Shown here piece by piece: positions 43,393-50,655 of a stretch of DNA of 64,000 bases. The stretch is from Chryseobacterium sp. OSA05B. Its GTDB lineage: Bacteria; Bacteroidota; Bacteroidia; Flavobacteriales; Weeksellaceae. The stretch covers positions 620,001 to 684,000 of the forward strand of contig NZ_JAHXYH010000003.1 of NCBI RefSeq assembly GCF_019970065.1, given 5' to 3'. Every line of letters starts with the position of its first letter. The stretch's first letter is position 1. Below the pieces are notes generated by a model. It ran no database searches. It was not told the DNA's origin and was given only the letters and a program-made list of their open reading frames with translations. The position numbers were made by a program, and so were the translations under genes.

Positions 43393-43701
43393 ATGTACAC
43401 AGAATTAACAGAAGATACCTTACAAAATATCGTTAACGATAATGAAAAAGTAGTGGTTCAGTATGGCGCCACATGGTGCGGAAACTGCAGAATCATGAAG
43501 CCTAAATTCAAAAAATTAGCCTCAGAAAACGAAGAAATTCCATTTCTGTACGTAGATGCTGAAAAGCTTCCTGAAAGCCGAAAATTAGCTACCGTAGACA
43601 ACCTTCCTACTTTCGCAGTTTTCAAAAACGGTGAATTGGTAAACCAGGTACAGAGCAACCAGGCAGAAAGTTTAATTAACCTTTTTAACGAATTACAATA
43701 A
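43393..43701 (+). CDS. Thioredoxin-like protein with CGNC active site
   Basis: 102 residues, a single thioredoxin fold. The active site is TWCGNCRIMKPKF (Cys29-Gly-Asn-Cys32); classical thioredoxin has CGPC. The cis-Pro is in VDNLPTFAVFKNGE near residue 77. It is cytoplasmic, having no signal. It overlaps the next gene at TAATG, so the pair is translationally coupled. Placed right after a peroxiredoxin gene, it is a likely electron donor for it, though CGNC suggests a different redox potential. Confidence 0.88.
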   Translation: MYTELTEDTLQNIVNDNEKVVVQYGATWCGNCRIMKPKFKKLASENEEIPFLYVDAEKLPESRKLATVDNLPTFAVFKNGELVNQVQSNQAESLINLFNELQ

Positions 43702-43949
43702 TGAAATTACCCGTAATCAGACAGTTTTATCAGAACCAGACTCCTGAGAACCTTGAAAAAACGTTAGAGGTTTTAGAAAGCTTCTGCGAATTCAGAGGAA
43801 CCAGTGAAGAAGATCTAAACGTAGCAGGAGAACTGATCACCAATATCTGTGGTGCTTTGGAAGTACACGCCAGCGTTCAGAACGGAATGAGCGAAAAAGA
43901 CGCTTTAAATTCTTTTGCACAGAAGGTCTTAGGATCTATTGATAAATAG
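43701..43949 (+). CDS. Small conserved protein paired with the thioredoxin (probably DUF6952)
   Basis: 82 residues, all helical, acidic, with two Cys (ESFCEFRG near 29 and TNICGALE near 52). The start ATG overlaps the thioredoxin stop as TAATG. The family seems to be a Bacteroidota one found beside peroxiredoxin and thioredoxin genes; I believe its name is DUF6952 but cannot confirm. The tight coupling suggests it binds the thioredoxin or peroxiredoxin. Confidence 0.7.
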   Translation: MKLPVIRQFYQNQTPENLEKTLEVLESFCEFRGTSEEDLNVAGELITNICGALEVHASVQNGMSEKDALNSFAQKVLGSIDK

Positions 43950-44141
43950 TTTTTTTCTTTATTTGATCATTTAAAGATTTAATTAATAAAAGATTAAAAT
44001 ACAATACTACTGAGGCTTTCCTCGATACTATATTTTCTCCATTCTTTAATTTTAATTGATAACACGTGCTTCAAAGCTTCTGTAATATGCCATTGCTGAT
44101 GCGGTTGCCGTTGTTTATATAGATTAAAGAATCCTATTAAA

Positions 44142-44166
44142 AATCCCGATGAATGTCATCAGGATT
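44142..44166. terminator. Bidirectional terminator hairpin
   Basis: AATCCCGATGA (44142-44152), loop ATG, TCATCAGGATT (44156-44166), with one mismatch on plus and a G-U on minus. T-runs follow on both strands (ATTTTTTTGG and ATTTTTAAT), suiting a site between convergent genes. Confidence 0.65.
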
Positions 44167-44192
44167 TTTTTGGGTTCAAATGTTTTATTAAA

Positions 44193-44280
44193 ACACTAAT
44201 GACACTAATTTTTTACACTAATGACACAAATATTCTAGCCTGTCAATTGTGATATTTGTGGAATCATTTGTGCTATTTGT
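44193..44280. repeat. Nonamer-phased inverted repeat tract
   Basis: ACACTAATG, ACACTAATT, TTTT, ACACTAATG, ACACAAATA run from 44193 to 44232, with a 9-nt step. The opposite strand pattern follows (GTGATATTT, GTGGAATCATTT, GTGCTATTT, GTGG; about 44249-44281), so CACAAATAT can pair with ATATTTGTG. Confidence 0.65.
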
Positions 44281-44291
44281 GGTTAAAAATT

Positions 44292-44323
44292 GAAAGATTG
44301 AAGCATTCAAAGATTTAAAAATT
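44292..44323. repeat. Octamer tract of the nAAAGATT family
   Basis: GAAAGATT, GAAGCATT, CAAAGATT and TAAAAATT are four consecutive 8-nt units, 44292-44323. The same family recurs at 48273-48296. Confidence 0.6.
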
Positions 44324-44334
44324 ACAAATAAAAA

Positions 44335-44361
44335 AATCCTTATGAATGAATCACCAGGATT
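44335..44361 (-). terminator. Second hairpin, similar in sequence to 44142-44166
   Basis: Minus strand AATCCT...AGGATTTTTTT. The 27 bases resemble the first hairpin (both AATCC..ATGAATG..TCA..AGGATT). It is 64 bases after the stop of the leftward Bax1-like gene and probably ends its transcript. Confidence 0.5.
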
Positions 44362-44382
44362 GTATACTGAAGTTAGAATAAT

Positions 44383-44424
44383 GTCTAAAATTCATCATTC
44401 ATCACTTAAAACTTATAACTGGAA
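44383..44424. repeat. Heptamer-phased array abutting the stop of the Bax1-like gene
   Basis: GTCTAAA, ATTCATC, ATTCATC, ACTTAAA, ACTTATA and ACTGGAA are six consecutive 7-nt units running directly into the TAA stop (44427-44425) of the leftward gene. Confidence 0.65.
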
Positions 44425-45114
44425 TTAACTTCTTCTGCTCATAAAGATTCTAAGAATATACCAGAACAACAGCATAATAGAGGCGAAAAGCTGTAAAGAA
44501 GCTCCCACATATTGTCCCGTTGTATAAACATTTTTAAGCTTGCTGGTTTCATACAGGATACTTGCAGAAGCCAATACCATCATTCCTACTGAGAACCAAA
44601 GCCCTAAATTGAATCCGAAAATAGCTCCCGCTACAATCAATCCAATCGAAAGAAAACCTCCGATAATAATGATATTTCTTAAGAATGAAAAATCTCTTTT
44701 AGAAGTAAATGCGATCAGTGAAAGTCCTGCAAACATCGCAATCGTAAGCATCGCAGCCTGGAAAATAATATTTCCTCCACCCTGCATTCCCGCTGCTATA
44801 TAAAGCATGGGCATAAAGATCAGAGCTTCCAGAATGATGTAAAAACCTAATCCGAAATACTGTGTGGTTCTGCTCTGCGAAAGCGACCATTTGGAAGCCA
44901 GCATAGAAGCCAGCCAGAAAACACCGATGATCAGCAGCCATGTATATTTCTGCCCGAACATCATCGCAATAATTTCTACCGGAACCGTTTTCAATAAAAT
45001 AGTTTCAACCCCGATAAATGCAAGGATTGATAAAGCAACATGTAAGTACGTTTTTCTGTAAAAAGCCGCCTTTTCCACATCCGAGGAATGAGCAACTAAC
45101 ACATCTGTCATCAT
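44425..45114 (-). CDS. Bax inhibitor-1 / YccA family membrane protein
   Basis: 229 residues, seven hydrophobic segments. The family pattern of this group (TMBIM/YccA) is visible: TYLHVALSILAFIGVETILL at the start, GLGFYIILEALIFMPMLYIA near residue 90, and the C-terminal SASILYETSKLKNVY with the conserved Asp/Glu-Ser-Lys region near residue 190. E. coli YccA binds FtsH and modulates membrane protein quality control, and other members conduct Ca2+; which applies here is unknown. Two adjacent ATG codons (45114 and 45111) could start it. Confidence 0.88.
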   Translation of the reverse strand: MMTDVLVAHSSDVEKAAFYRKTYLHVALSILAFIGVETILLKTVPVEIIAMMFGQKYTWLLIIGVFWLASMLASKWSLSQSRTTQYFGLGFYIILEALIFMPMLYIAAGMQGGGNIIFQAAMLTIAMFAGLSLIAFTSKRDFSFLRNIIIIGGFLSIGLIVAGAIFGFNLGLWFSVGMMVLASASILYETSKLKNVYTTGQYVGASLQLFASIMLLFWYILRIFMSRRS

Positions 45115-45142
45115 AGTTAGTATTTTTTATTGTTTGAATTAA

Positions 45143-45586
45143 TTATTTATCTTTCTTCGCCGGCAGCACTCCAAGGATCTTTCCATCCTCTTCAAATACG
45201 GCCATAATTACCTCTTTTGAGGAAGACTCTCCGGCGTATTTATAATTGATGCTAGGCAAACTGGACCCGTCCATTAATTTGTGGTAGCCCGTTTTTAAAA
45301 TTTCCAGCTTTTTGTTCACTTCAAAGCCTTCCTTCACCTTTTTCAGAACATCATCCGTCACGATTTCTTTCACTTTATCTGAAAGAAGCGCATCTATAGC
45401 CGGTCGGTCAGAAGATTTAAGTGCTTCAACAAACTTGAGAAAATTGTCATTATACAAATTAATCTTCTCTTTGCTCAGCTGTGAAGGCACCTCTTTTTGC
45501 GCCTTTTCAACCTTAACTCCGGTCACTTTCTGAGCAAACATCAGCTGTGCCGCAAGCAACGTAAGTCCTAAAAATATTTTCTTCAT
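45143..45586 (-). CDS. Small secreted protein of unknown function
   Basis: 147 residues, signal peptide (MKKIFLGLTLLAAQLMFAQ). The mature part is Lys-rich with an alpha-helical FLKFVEALKSSDRPAIDALLSDKV region and a beta sheet behind it, the layout of NTF2-like or DUF3887 domains. No active-site residues are evident. It is 28 bases upstream of the Bax1-like gene, so co-transcription is likely. Confidence 0.6.
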   Translation of the reverse strand: MKKIFLGLTLLAAQLMFAQKVTGVKVEKAQKEVPSQLSKEKINLYNDNFLKFVEALKSSDRPAIDALLSDKVKEIVTDDVLKKVKEGFEVNKKLEILKTGYHKLMDGSSLPSINYKYAGESSSKEVIMAVFEEDGKILGVLPAKKDK

Positions 45587-45632
45587 AATCTATTTTGGTA
45601 TTTGGTGAAATAAGTGAGTTAAGATACGAAAA

Positions 45633-46667
45633 TCAGACCACTTCCAAAAATTTCATTGTATCCACATTATCGGCATAGGTATCCAGAGCCGGATGCTGAG
45701 CCTCTCCAAAAGGAATGGAATCCAATCCAAGCTCATCTTTGGCTACGATACATTGAATATCCTGCTCATTCTCAGTGATAAAATTTTTCACTTCATCAAG
45801 TGATGAGTATCTGCTGAAATTGATCACGGAAAGCGGACTGAAAAGCTTATCATCCTCTTTCAGCATCACAAAGTTATTATCCCAGAACAGATCACGGTTC
45901 AGAAGGTAAACCGCTCTGTTGTAATCATAATTGTTGGCATACTTATGATGGTTGATAATATCTTCGAATCCTGTAAAACTTTCAAACAATCTGTCGATTA
46001 CAAAATCCTCCGGAATAAAAATTCTTGTCACATTTCTGCATCCAAGTCCGAAATATCTGAAAATATCTTCGGCCAGAAGCTGAAGTTCTTCAGGAGTCTC
46101 ATCTCCTTTCAGAACGGCAGCAGACGTTCTGTTCTTTCTGATGATGCTTAGATGGTTTTTGAAATAATACTCAAGATATCTCGCAGTATTGTTACTTCCC
46201 GTCGCGATTACCGCATCAAAATTCTCCAATTTTTCAACAAATTCAAACTGAATGGCACCTCCGGAAAATTCATTCCATTTTTCCAAAAGGAACGGAACCA
46301 TCCGCTTGTCCTTTGAAGATAATTTGATCAATGGAATATGACCGCTTAAGACCACGGATATCACATCGTGAAGCCCAACCAGAGGAATATTCCCTGCCAG
46401 AATCAGTCCTACTCTTTTGGGAACTTTGGAAACGGAATAATTTCCGATCCAGTTATTTATATTTTCCTGAGTCAGAAGATGAGTCCACTCTGTGAGCGCA
46501 AACTTCTGATTTTCCATGGTAAACCACGGATTTTCTATTTCAGACCTTTTCAACAGCGATTCAAACTCGTTATCATGATCATTATAATCCGCGGAATCCT
46601 TTGCTAAAAACTCTTTTATATACTCGCTTAACTTAATAAGTCCTAAAACTTGATTTTCGATATTCAT
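45633..46667 (-). CDS. Acyl-CoA reductase, LuxC family
   Basis: 344 residues, shorter than the 480-residue LuxC of luminous bacteria. It keeps GLILAGNIPLVGLHDVISVVL near residue 87, and the catalytic Cys210 in RYFGLGCRNVTRIF. The family reduces acyl-CoA to aldehyde with NADPH. The protein lacks other lux genes nearby, so bioluminescence is ruled out; Bacteroidota homologues may serve lipid or natural-product pathways. It is divergent from the ferredoxin gene with a 59-base gap, a common pair in flavobacteria. Confidence 0.85.
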   Translation of the reverse strand: MNIENQVLGLIKLSEYIKEFLAKDSADYNDHDNEFESLLKRSEIENPWFTMENQKFALTEWTHLLTQENINNWIGNYSVSKVPKRVGLILAGNIPLVGLHDVISVVLSGHIPLIKLSSKDKRMVPFLLEKWNEFSGGAIQFEFVEKLENFDAVIATGSNNTARYLEYYFKNHLSIIRKNRTSAAVLKGDETPEELQLLAEDIFRYFGLGCRNVTRIFIPEDFVIDRLFESFTGFEDIINHHKYANNYDYNRAVYLLNRDLFWDNNFVMLKEDDKLFSPLSVINFSRYSSLDEVKNFITENEQDIQCIVAKDELGLDSIPFGEAQHPALDTYADNVDTMKFLEVV

Positions 46668-46695
46668 TATTACTTTTAAATTGGGGAATATTTTG

Positions 46696-46713
46696 TAATT
46701 TTGTGCAAATTTA
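46696..46713. promoter_or_regulatory. Interlocked divergent -7 elements of the ferredoxin and reductase genes
   Basis: Plus TAATTTTG (46696-46703, 23 nt before ferredoxin ATG 46727) and minus TAAATTTG (46713-46706, 38 nt before ATG 46667) lie 2 nt apart in an imperfect dyad AATTTTGTGCAAATTT. RNA starts predicted from them are about 9 nt apart on opposite strands. Confidence 0.55.
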
Positions 46714-46726
46714 AAAAAAATTAGCG

Positions 46727-47077
46727 ATGGCTATTAAAATAACTGATGAATGCATTAATTGCGGTGCCTGTGAACCGGAATGCCCAAATAATGCCATATA
46801 TGAAGGGGCCGTAGACTGGAAAGCTTCTGAAGGTACCGCTCTGGCAGGTACCGTGACCATGCCGTCAGGACTTACTGTAGACGCAGATTCGCCGCAGGAA
46901 CCTGTGAGTGATGATGTATATTTCATTGTAACCGATAAATGTACGGAATGTAAAGGATTCCATGAAGAACCTCAGTGTGCAGCGGTTTGCCCGGTAGATT
47001 GTTGTGTTCCTGATGAAGACCACGTAGAATCTGATGAAGCGCTGCTTAACAAAAAAGCTTTCTTACACGGTGAATAA
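46727..47077 (+). CDS. 4Fe-4S dicluster ferredoxin
   Basis: 116 residues. The first cluster motif CINCGACEPECP is at residues 9-20 and the second CTECKGFHEEPQCAAVCP follows near residue 71, with the longer spacing typical of the Allochromatium-like and bacterial 2[4Fe-4S] type. It carries electrons at low potential in the cytoplasm. Between the two motifs is an Ala/Thr/Ser-rich 50-residue stretch not found in short clostridial ferredoxins. It is divergent from the LuxC-type reductase and has a terminator. Confidence 0.93.
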   Translation: MAIKITDECINCGACEPECPNNAIYEGAVDWKASEGTALAGTVTMPSGLTVDADSPQEPVSDDVYFIVTDKCTECKGFHEEPQCAAVCPVDCCVPDEDHVESDEALLNKKAFLHGE

Positions 47078-47085
47078 TAAAGGCT

Positions 47086-47112
47086 CCGTCTCAGCGTTGA
47101 GGCGGTTTTTTT
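47086..47112 (+). terminator. Terminator after the ferredoxin gene
   Basis: CCGTCTCA (47086-47093), loop GCGT, TGAGGCGG (47098-47105) with one G-U, then seven T. Confidence 0.82.
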
Positions 47113-47198
47113 AACTACAAATCTCAAAGAATCTAGTAAAATATCAATAACAAAACCGCAAGTCCGTAAAATTCTTGCACAACCAAAAAAGTAAAAAT

Positions 47199-48263
47199 AT
47201 GAGCAAAAAGCACAACTTCAGCGCAGGGCCATGCATCTTACCTCAGGAGGTATTCGAAAAATCAGCAGAAGCTATTTTAGATTTTAACGGTATTGGATTG
47301 TCTCTTCTTGAAATTTCGCACAGAAGCAAGGATTTTGTTGCTGTAATGGACGAAGCGCGTGCCATTGTGAAAAGACTGATGAACCTTGGCGATGATTATG
47401 AAGTACTTTATTTAGGAGGCGGTGCAAGCCTGCAGTTTGCGATGGTTCCTTACAACCTGTTGAAAGTAGGCGGAAAAGCTGCTTACACCGATACGGGAAC
47501 TTGGGCGGCAGGTGCTGTAAAAGAAGCTAAAAAACTAGGAACTGTAGATGTGGTAGGTTCTTCCAAAGAAGAAAACTATTCTTTCATTCCTAAAGATTAT
47601 ATGGTAGGTTCAGAATATGATTATTTCCACTGTACCTCAAACAATACCATCTACGGAACTCAGATGAAATCTTTCCCGGAAGTGGATACGCTGATGGTTT
47701 GCGATATGAGTTCTGATATTTTTTCAAGACAGCTGGATTTTTCTAAATTTGATCTGATCTATGCCGGGGCTCAGAAAAACATGGGACCTGCAGGGGTAAC
47801 TTTGGTAGTGATCAAAAAAGAAATTCTTGGAAAGACAGGAAGAGAAAACATGTTGTCTATCCTTGATTATTCTCAGCACATCTCTAAAGAATCTATGTAC
47901 AATACACCTCCGGTTTTCCCGGTTTATGCTTCCCTTCTTACGTTAAAGTACTTAGAGAAGAATGGTGGTATTGCAGCAGCAGAAGCAAGAAATGAAGCGA
48001 AAGCAAAACTGTTGTACGATGAGATTGACAGCAATCCTCTTTTTGAAACGTTCTGCGTAAAAGAAGACCGTTCTCTTATGAATGTTTCTTTTAAACTGAT
48101 CGACGAAAGCAAAAAAGAAGAATTTGACAATGCATGGAAAGCTGCAGGAATCAGCGGACTGAACGGACACAGAAGTCTGGGCGGATACAGAGCTAGCTTA
48201 TACAATGCTTTACCTATTGAAAGTGTGCAGGTTCTTGTTGACGTAATGAGATCAATTAAATAA
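47199..48263 (+). CDS. serC: Phosphoserine aminotransferase
   Basis: 354 residues. PLP enzyme converting 3-phosphohydroxypyruvate and glutamate to phosphoserine. The N-terminal KHNFSAGPCILPQEV is a SerC hallmark. The cofactor Lys193 sits in YAGAQKNMGPAGV, and LLEISHRSKDF near residue 36 binds phosphate. ATG 47199 is preferred to a TTG 24 bases upstream. It leads the serC-serA-DUF1015 cluster and is 119 bases upstream of serA. Confidence 0.96.
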   Translation: MSKKHNFSAGPCILPQEVFEKSAEAILDFNGIGLSLLEISHRSKDFVAVMDEARAIVKRLMNLGDDYEVLYLGGGASLQFAMVPYNLLKVGGKAAYTDTGTWAAGAVKEAKKLGTVDVVGSSKEENYSFIPKDYMVGSEYDYFHCTSNNTIYGTQMKSFPEVDTLMVCDMSSDIFSRQLDFSKFDLIYAGAQKNMGPAGVTLVVIKKEILGKTGRENMLSILDYSQHISKESMYNTPPVFPVYASLLTLKYLEKNGGIAAAEARNEAKAKLLYDEIDSNPLFETFCVKEDRSLMNVSFKLIDESKKEEFDNAWKAAGISGLNGHRSLGGYRASLYNALPIESVQVLVDVMRSIK

Positions 48264-48264
48264 T

Positions 48265-48386
48265 TTAAGCATAAAAAATTCAAAGATTGAAAGATTGAGA
48301 GCAGTTAATAAAAATTTATTAATTTGCGCCCCGATTTAATACTGATTAAACAGCTGAATTTTTCAATCTTTAAATCTAAATAACAC
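48265..48386. repeat. Inverted octamer-phased arrays filling the serC-serA gap
   Basis: From one base after the serC stop: TTAAGCAT, AAAAAATT, CAAAGATT, GAAAGATT, GAGAGCAG (48265-48304). Reverse-oriented units GAATTTTT, CAATCTTT and AAATCTAA (48356-48379) end near the serA ATG at 48387. AAAGATTGAAA (48282-48292) is exactly complementary to TTTCAATCTTT (48361-48371), so the gap can fold back across a 68-base loop. Confidence 0.7.
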
Positions 48387-49352
48387 ATGAAAGTTTTAGC
48401 AAACGACGGAATCTCAAAAACAGGAGAACTGGCCCTTACAGAAGCAGGATTTGAAGTCCTGCCCAATAGAGTGGCACAGGACCACGTGATCAATTTCATT
48501 AATGAAAACAACGTGGATATTCTTTTGGTAAGAAGCGCGACGAAAGTAAGACAGGACATGATCGATGCATGCCCCAGCCTAAAAATCATAGGACGCGGAG
48601 GTATCGGAATGGATAATATTGACGTAGACTATGCTAAAAGCAAAGGCATCAAAGTGATCAACACGCCTACAGCATCTTCAAAATCAGTAGCTGAACTTGT
48701 TTTCGGACACTTTTTCGCATTGGCAAGATTCCTTCACGAATCGAACCGGCTGATGCCATTGGAAGGGGAAACTCATTTCAATGCCATGAAAAAGTCATTC
48801 AGTAAAGCATATGAACTTTCAGGAAAAACACTTGGAGTGATCGGCTTTGGAAGTATAGGTCAGGAAGTGGTGAAAATAGGAATCGCACTGGGAATGAAAA
48901 TCAAAGTATTGACAAAAAACCCGAAGACAAAAGTTCTTACCCTGGACTTTTTTGACGGACAAAGTCTAAATTTTGAGATCACTTCCACCAATGATATGGA
49001 TGCTTTCCTTAAAGATACCGACTTCATCAGCATCAATACCCCAAAAACGAATGAATATATCATAGACACGCCTCAGTTTGAAAAAATGAAAGACGGCGTC
49101 TACATCGTGAATACTGCAAGAGGCGGTGTCATCAATGAAGTAACTCTTCTGGATTTCATCGAATCTGAAAAAGTGGCGGGAGCGGCACTGGACGTTTTTG
49201 AAAACGAGCCAAGTCCGGAACTACCTTTGCTGATGAACCCTGCACTATCCCTTTCTCCGCACGTAGGAGGAAACACAGTGGATGCTCAGGAAAAAATCGG
49301 CGCAGAACTTGCAGAACAAATTATTAAGCTACAAAAAGAAACCATAAGATAA
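48387..49352 (+). CDS. serA: D-3-phosphoglycerate dehydrogenase (short form, no ACT domain)
   Basis: 321 residues. First enzyme of serine synthesis, oxidising 3-phosphoglycerate with NAD. Rossmann motif VIGFGSIGQE (Gly153, Gly155, Gly158), catalytic Arg245 (NTARGGVINE), Glu274 and His292 (SPHVGGNT) are present. The protein ends after the substrate domain, lacking the regulatory ACT domain that gives serine feedback in E. coli SerA. Order with serC and its function in the same pathway support the name; a related hydroxyacid dehydrogenase would be the alternative. Confidence 0.92.
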   Translation: MKVLANDGISKTGELALTEAGFEVLPNRVAQDHVINFINENNVDILLVRSATKVRQDMIDACPSLKIIGRGGIGMDNIDVDYAKSKGIKVINTPTASSKSVAELVFGHFFALARFLHESNRLMPLEGETHFNAMKKSFSKAYELSGKTLGVIGFGSIGQEVVKIGIALGMKIKVLTKNPKTKVLTLDFFDGQSLNFEITSTNDMDAFLKDTDFISINTPKTNEYIIDTPQFEKMKDGVYIVNTARGGVINEVTLLDFIESEKVAGAALDVFENEPSPELPLLMNPALSLSPHVGGNTVDAQEKIGAELAEQIIKLQKETIR

Positions 49353-49355
49353 AAT

Positions 49356-50600
49356 ATGCCTGTTTTTAAACCTTTCCGTGGAATCAGACCTCATAAAGAC
49401 TTTGAGAGCACTTTCCCTACGCATCCGCTGGACAATTTCACCCAAGAGGAGATTGCAGAGAAAGCTCAAGTTGAAAATACTTACATCAACATGATTAAAC
49501 CCTATGTTGTAAGTAAATCCAAAGATATTGACCGGAATTTAAGGAAGATCCGTTCAACGTTTGAAGAACTTCTGGATGAAAAGAAACTGATCCAGGACAG
49601 TTCTGCGTACTATCTTTATGAGCAGATCTATCCCAACAAACAGATTTTCAGAGGCTTGCTTGGATTAGCCAGTATTGAAGATTTCTGGAACGGAAAGATC
49701 AAAAGACATGAAAGTACCATTCCTCAGAAAAAGGAAAAACTGGCTCATTATCTGGAAAAAGTAAGCCTTCAGGCTGAACCGGTGCTTCTTACCTACCCTT
49801 CGAATTCCAAGATTGAACTTCTGATGAATCATGAAGAGAAGAATGTTCCTATTTTCAACCATATCGATTCTATCGGGATCAGACATAAAATATGGAGAAT
49901 AGACAACCGTCTGAAACTTCAGCAATTCAAAGAAGTAATCGATCAGATCGACTCTTTCTACATTGCAGATGGCCACCACAGGATCGGATCTACCGCCCTG
50001 AATGCCAAGCATCATAAAGAGAAAAACAAGAGACACAACGGTACGGAAGCCTATAATTTTGTATACAGTTTCATCGTATCCAACCAGTCCATCAAGATTC
50101 ACGATTACAACAGGATTTTGAGTGATCTTAACGGACTTTCCAGTGAAGAATTTTTAAAAGAGCTGGACCAGTACTTCCTAATCCACGAAAAAGGCGAAAC
50201 ATCTTATTTCCCTTCTCAGAAATTCCATATTTCAATGTACCTGGACGGTAAGTTCTACTCGCTTCACGTGAAGCATGATCTCCGTTCAAGAGAGATGTCG
50301 CTGGACAATCTTGACCACCATCTTTTAGACAAATACATTTTCAAAAATATCCTTAAAATAGAAAATTCGGACAGCTCTGAGAAGATCTCCTACGCAAAAG
50401 GAACTTCCAACCTTCAGGGTATTAATTATTTAAAGGAAAAAATAGACAATGGTGAAGGAAAAGTAGGCTTCGGAATCTATCCGGTGAGTTTCAATGATAT
50501 GATTAAAATTTCAGACCTGAAGCTGAGCATGCCTCCAAAATGTACATTCATCGAACCGAAATTGGTTACAGCACTGTTAATGTACGATATGAAACCTTAA
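49356..50600 (+). CDS. DUF1015 family protein
   Basis: 414 residues. The DUF1015 signature ADGHHRIGSTALNAK near residue 207 and the N-terminal FKPFRGIRP are clear. No signal peptide or membrane segment. The motif resembles nucleotide- or metal-binding sites in ParB/Srx-like folds, but function is not known. It starts 3 bases after serA and is probably co-transcribed, repeating the serC-serA-DUF1015 order common in Bacteroidota, which hints at a link to serine metabolism. Confidence 0.88.
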   Translation: MPVFKPFRGIRPHKDFESTFPTHPLDNFTQEEIAEKAQVENTYINMIKPYVVSKSKDIDRNLRKIRSTFEELLDEKKLIQDSSAYYLYEQIYPNKQIFRGLLGLASIEDFWNGKIKRHESTIPQKKEKLAHYLEKVSLQAEPVLLTYPSNSKIELLMNHEEKNVPIFNHIDSIGIRHKIWRIDNRLKLQQFKEVIDQIDSFYIADGHHRIGSTALNAKHHKEKNKRHNGTEAYNFVYSFIVSNQSIKIHDYNRILSDLNGLSSEEFLKELDQYFLIHEKGETSYFPSQKFHISMYLDGKFYSLHVKHDLRSREMSLDNLDHHLLDKYIFKNILKIENSDSSEKISYAKGTSNLQGINYLKEKIDNGEGKVGFGIYPVSFNDMIKISDLKLSMPPKCTFIEPKLVTALLMYDMKP

Positions 50601-50655
50601 TAAATTACTAATTTTTCCCTACTTTTATAAGCGGAAAAAGAAAGGTAAATAAAAA

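Noticed and set aside
45633..46667. Bioluminescence (lux) operon
   Set aside because: Only a LuxC-type reductase is present; no LuxA, B, D or E genes, and the protein is a short form common in non-luminous Bacteroidota.
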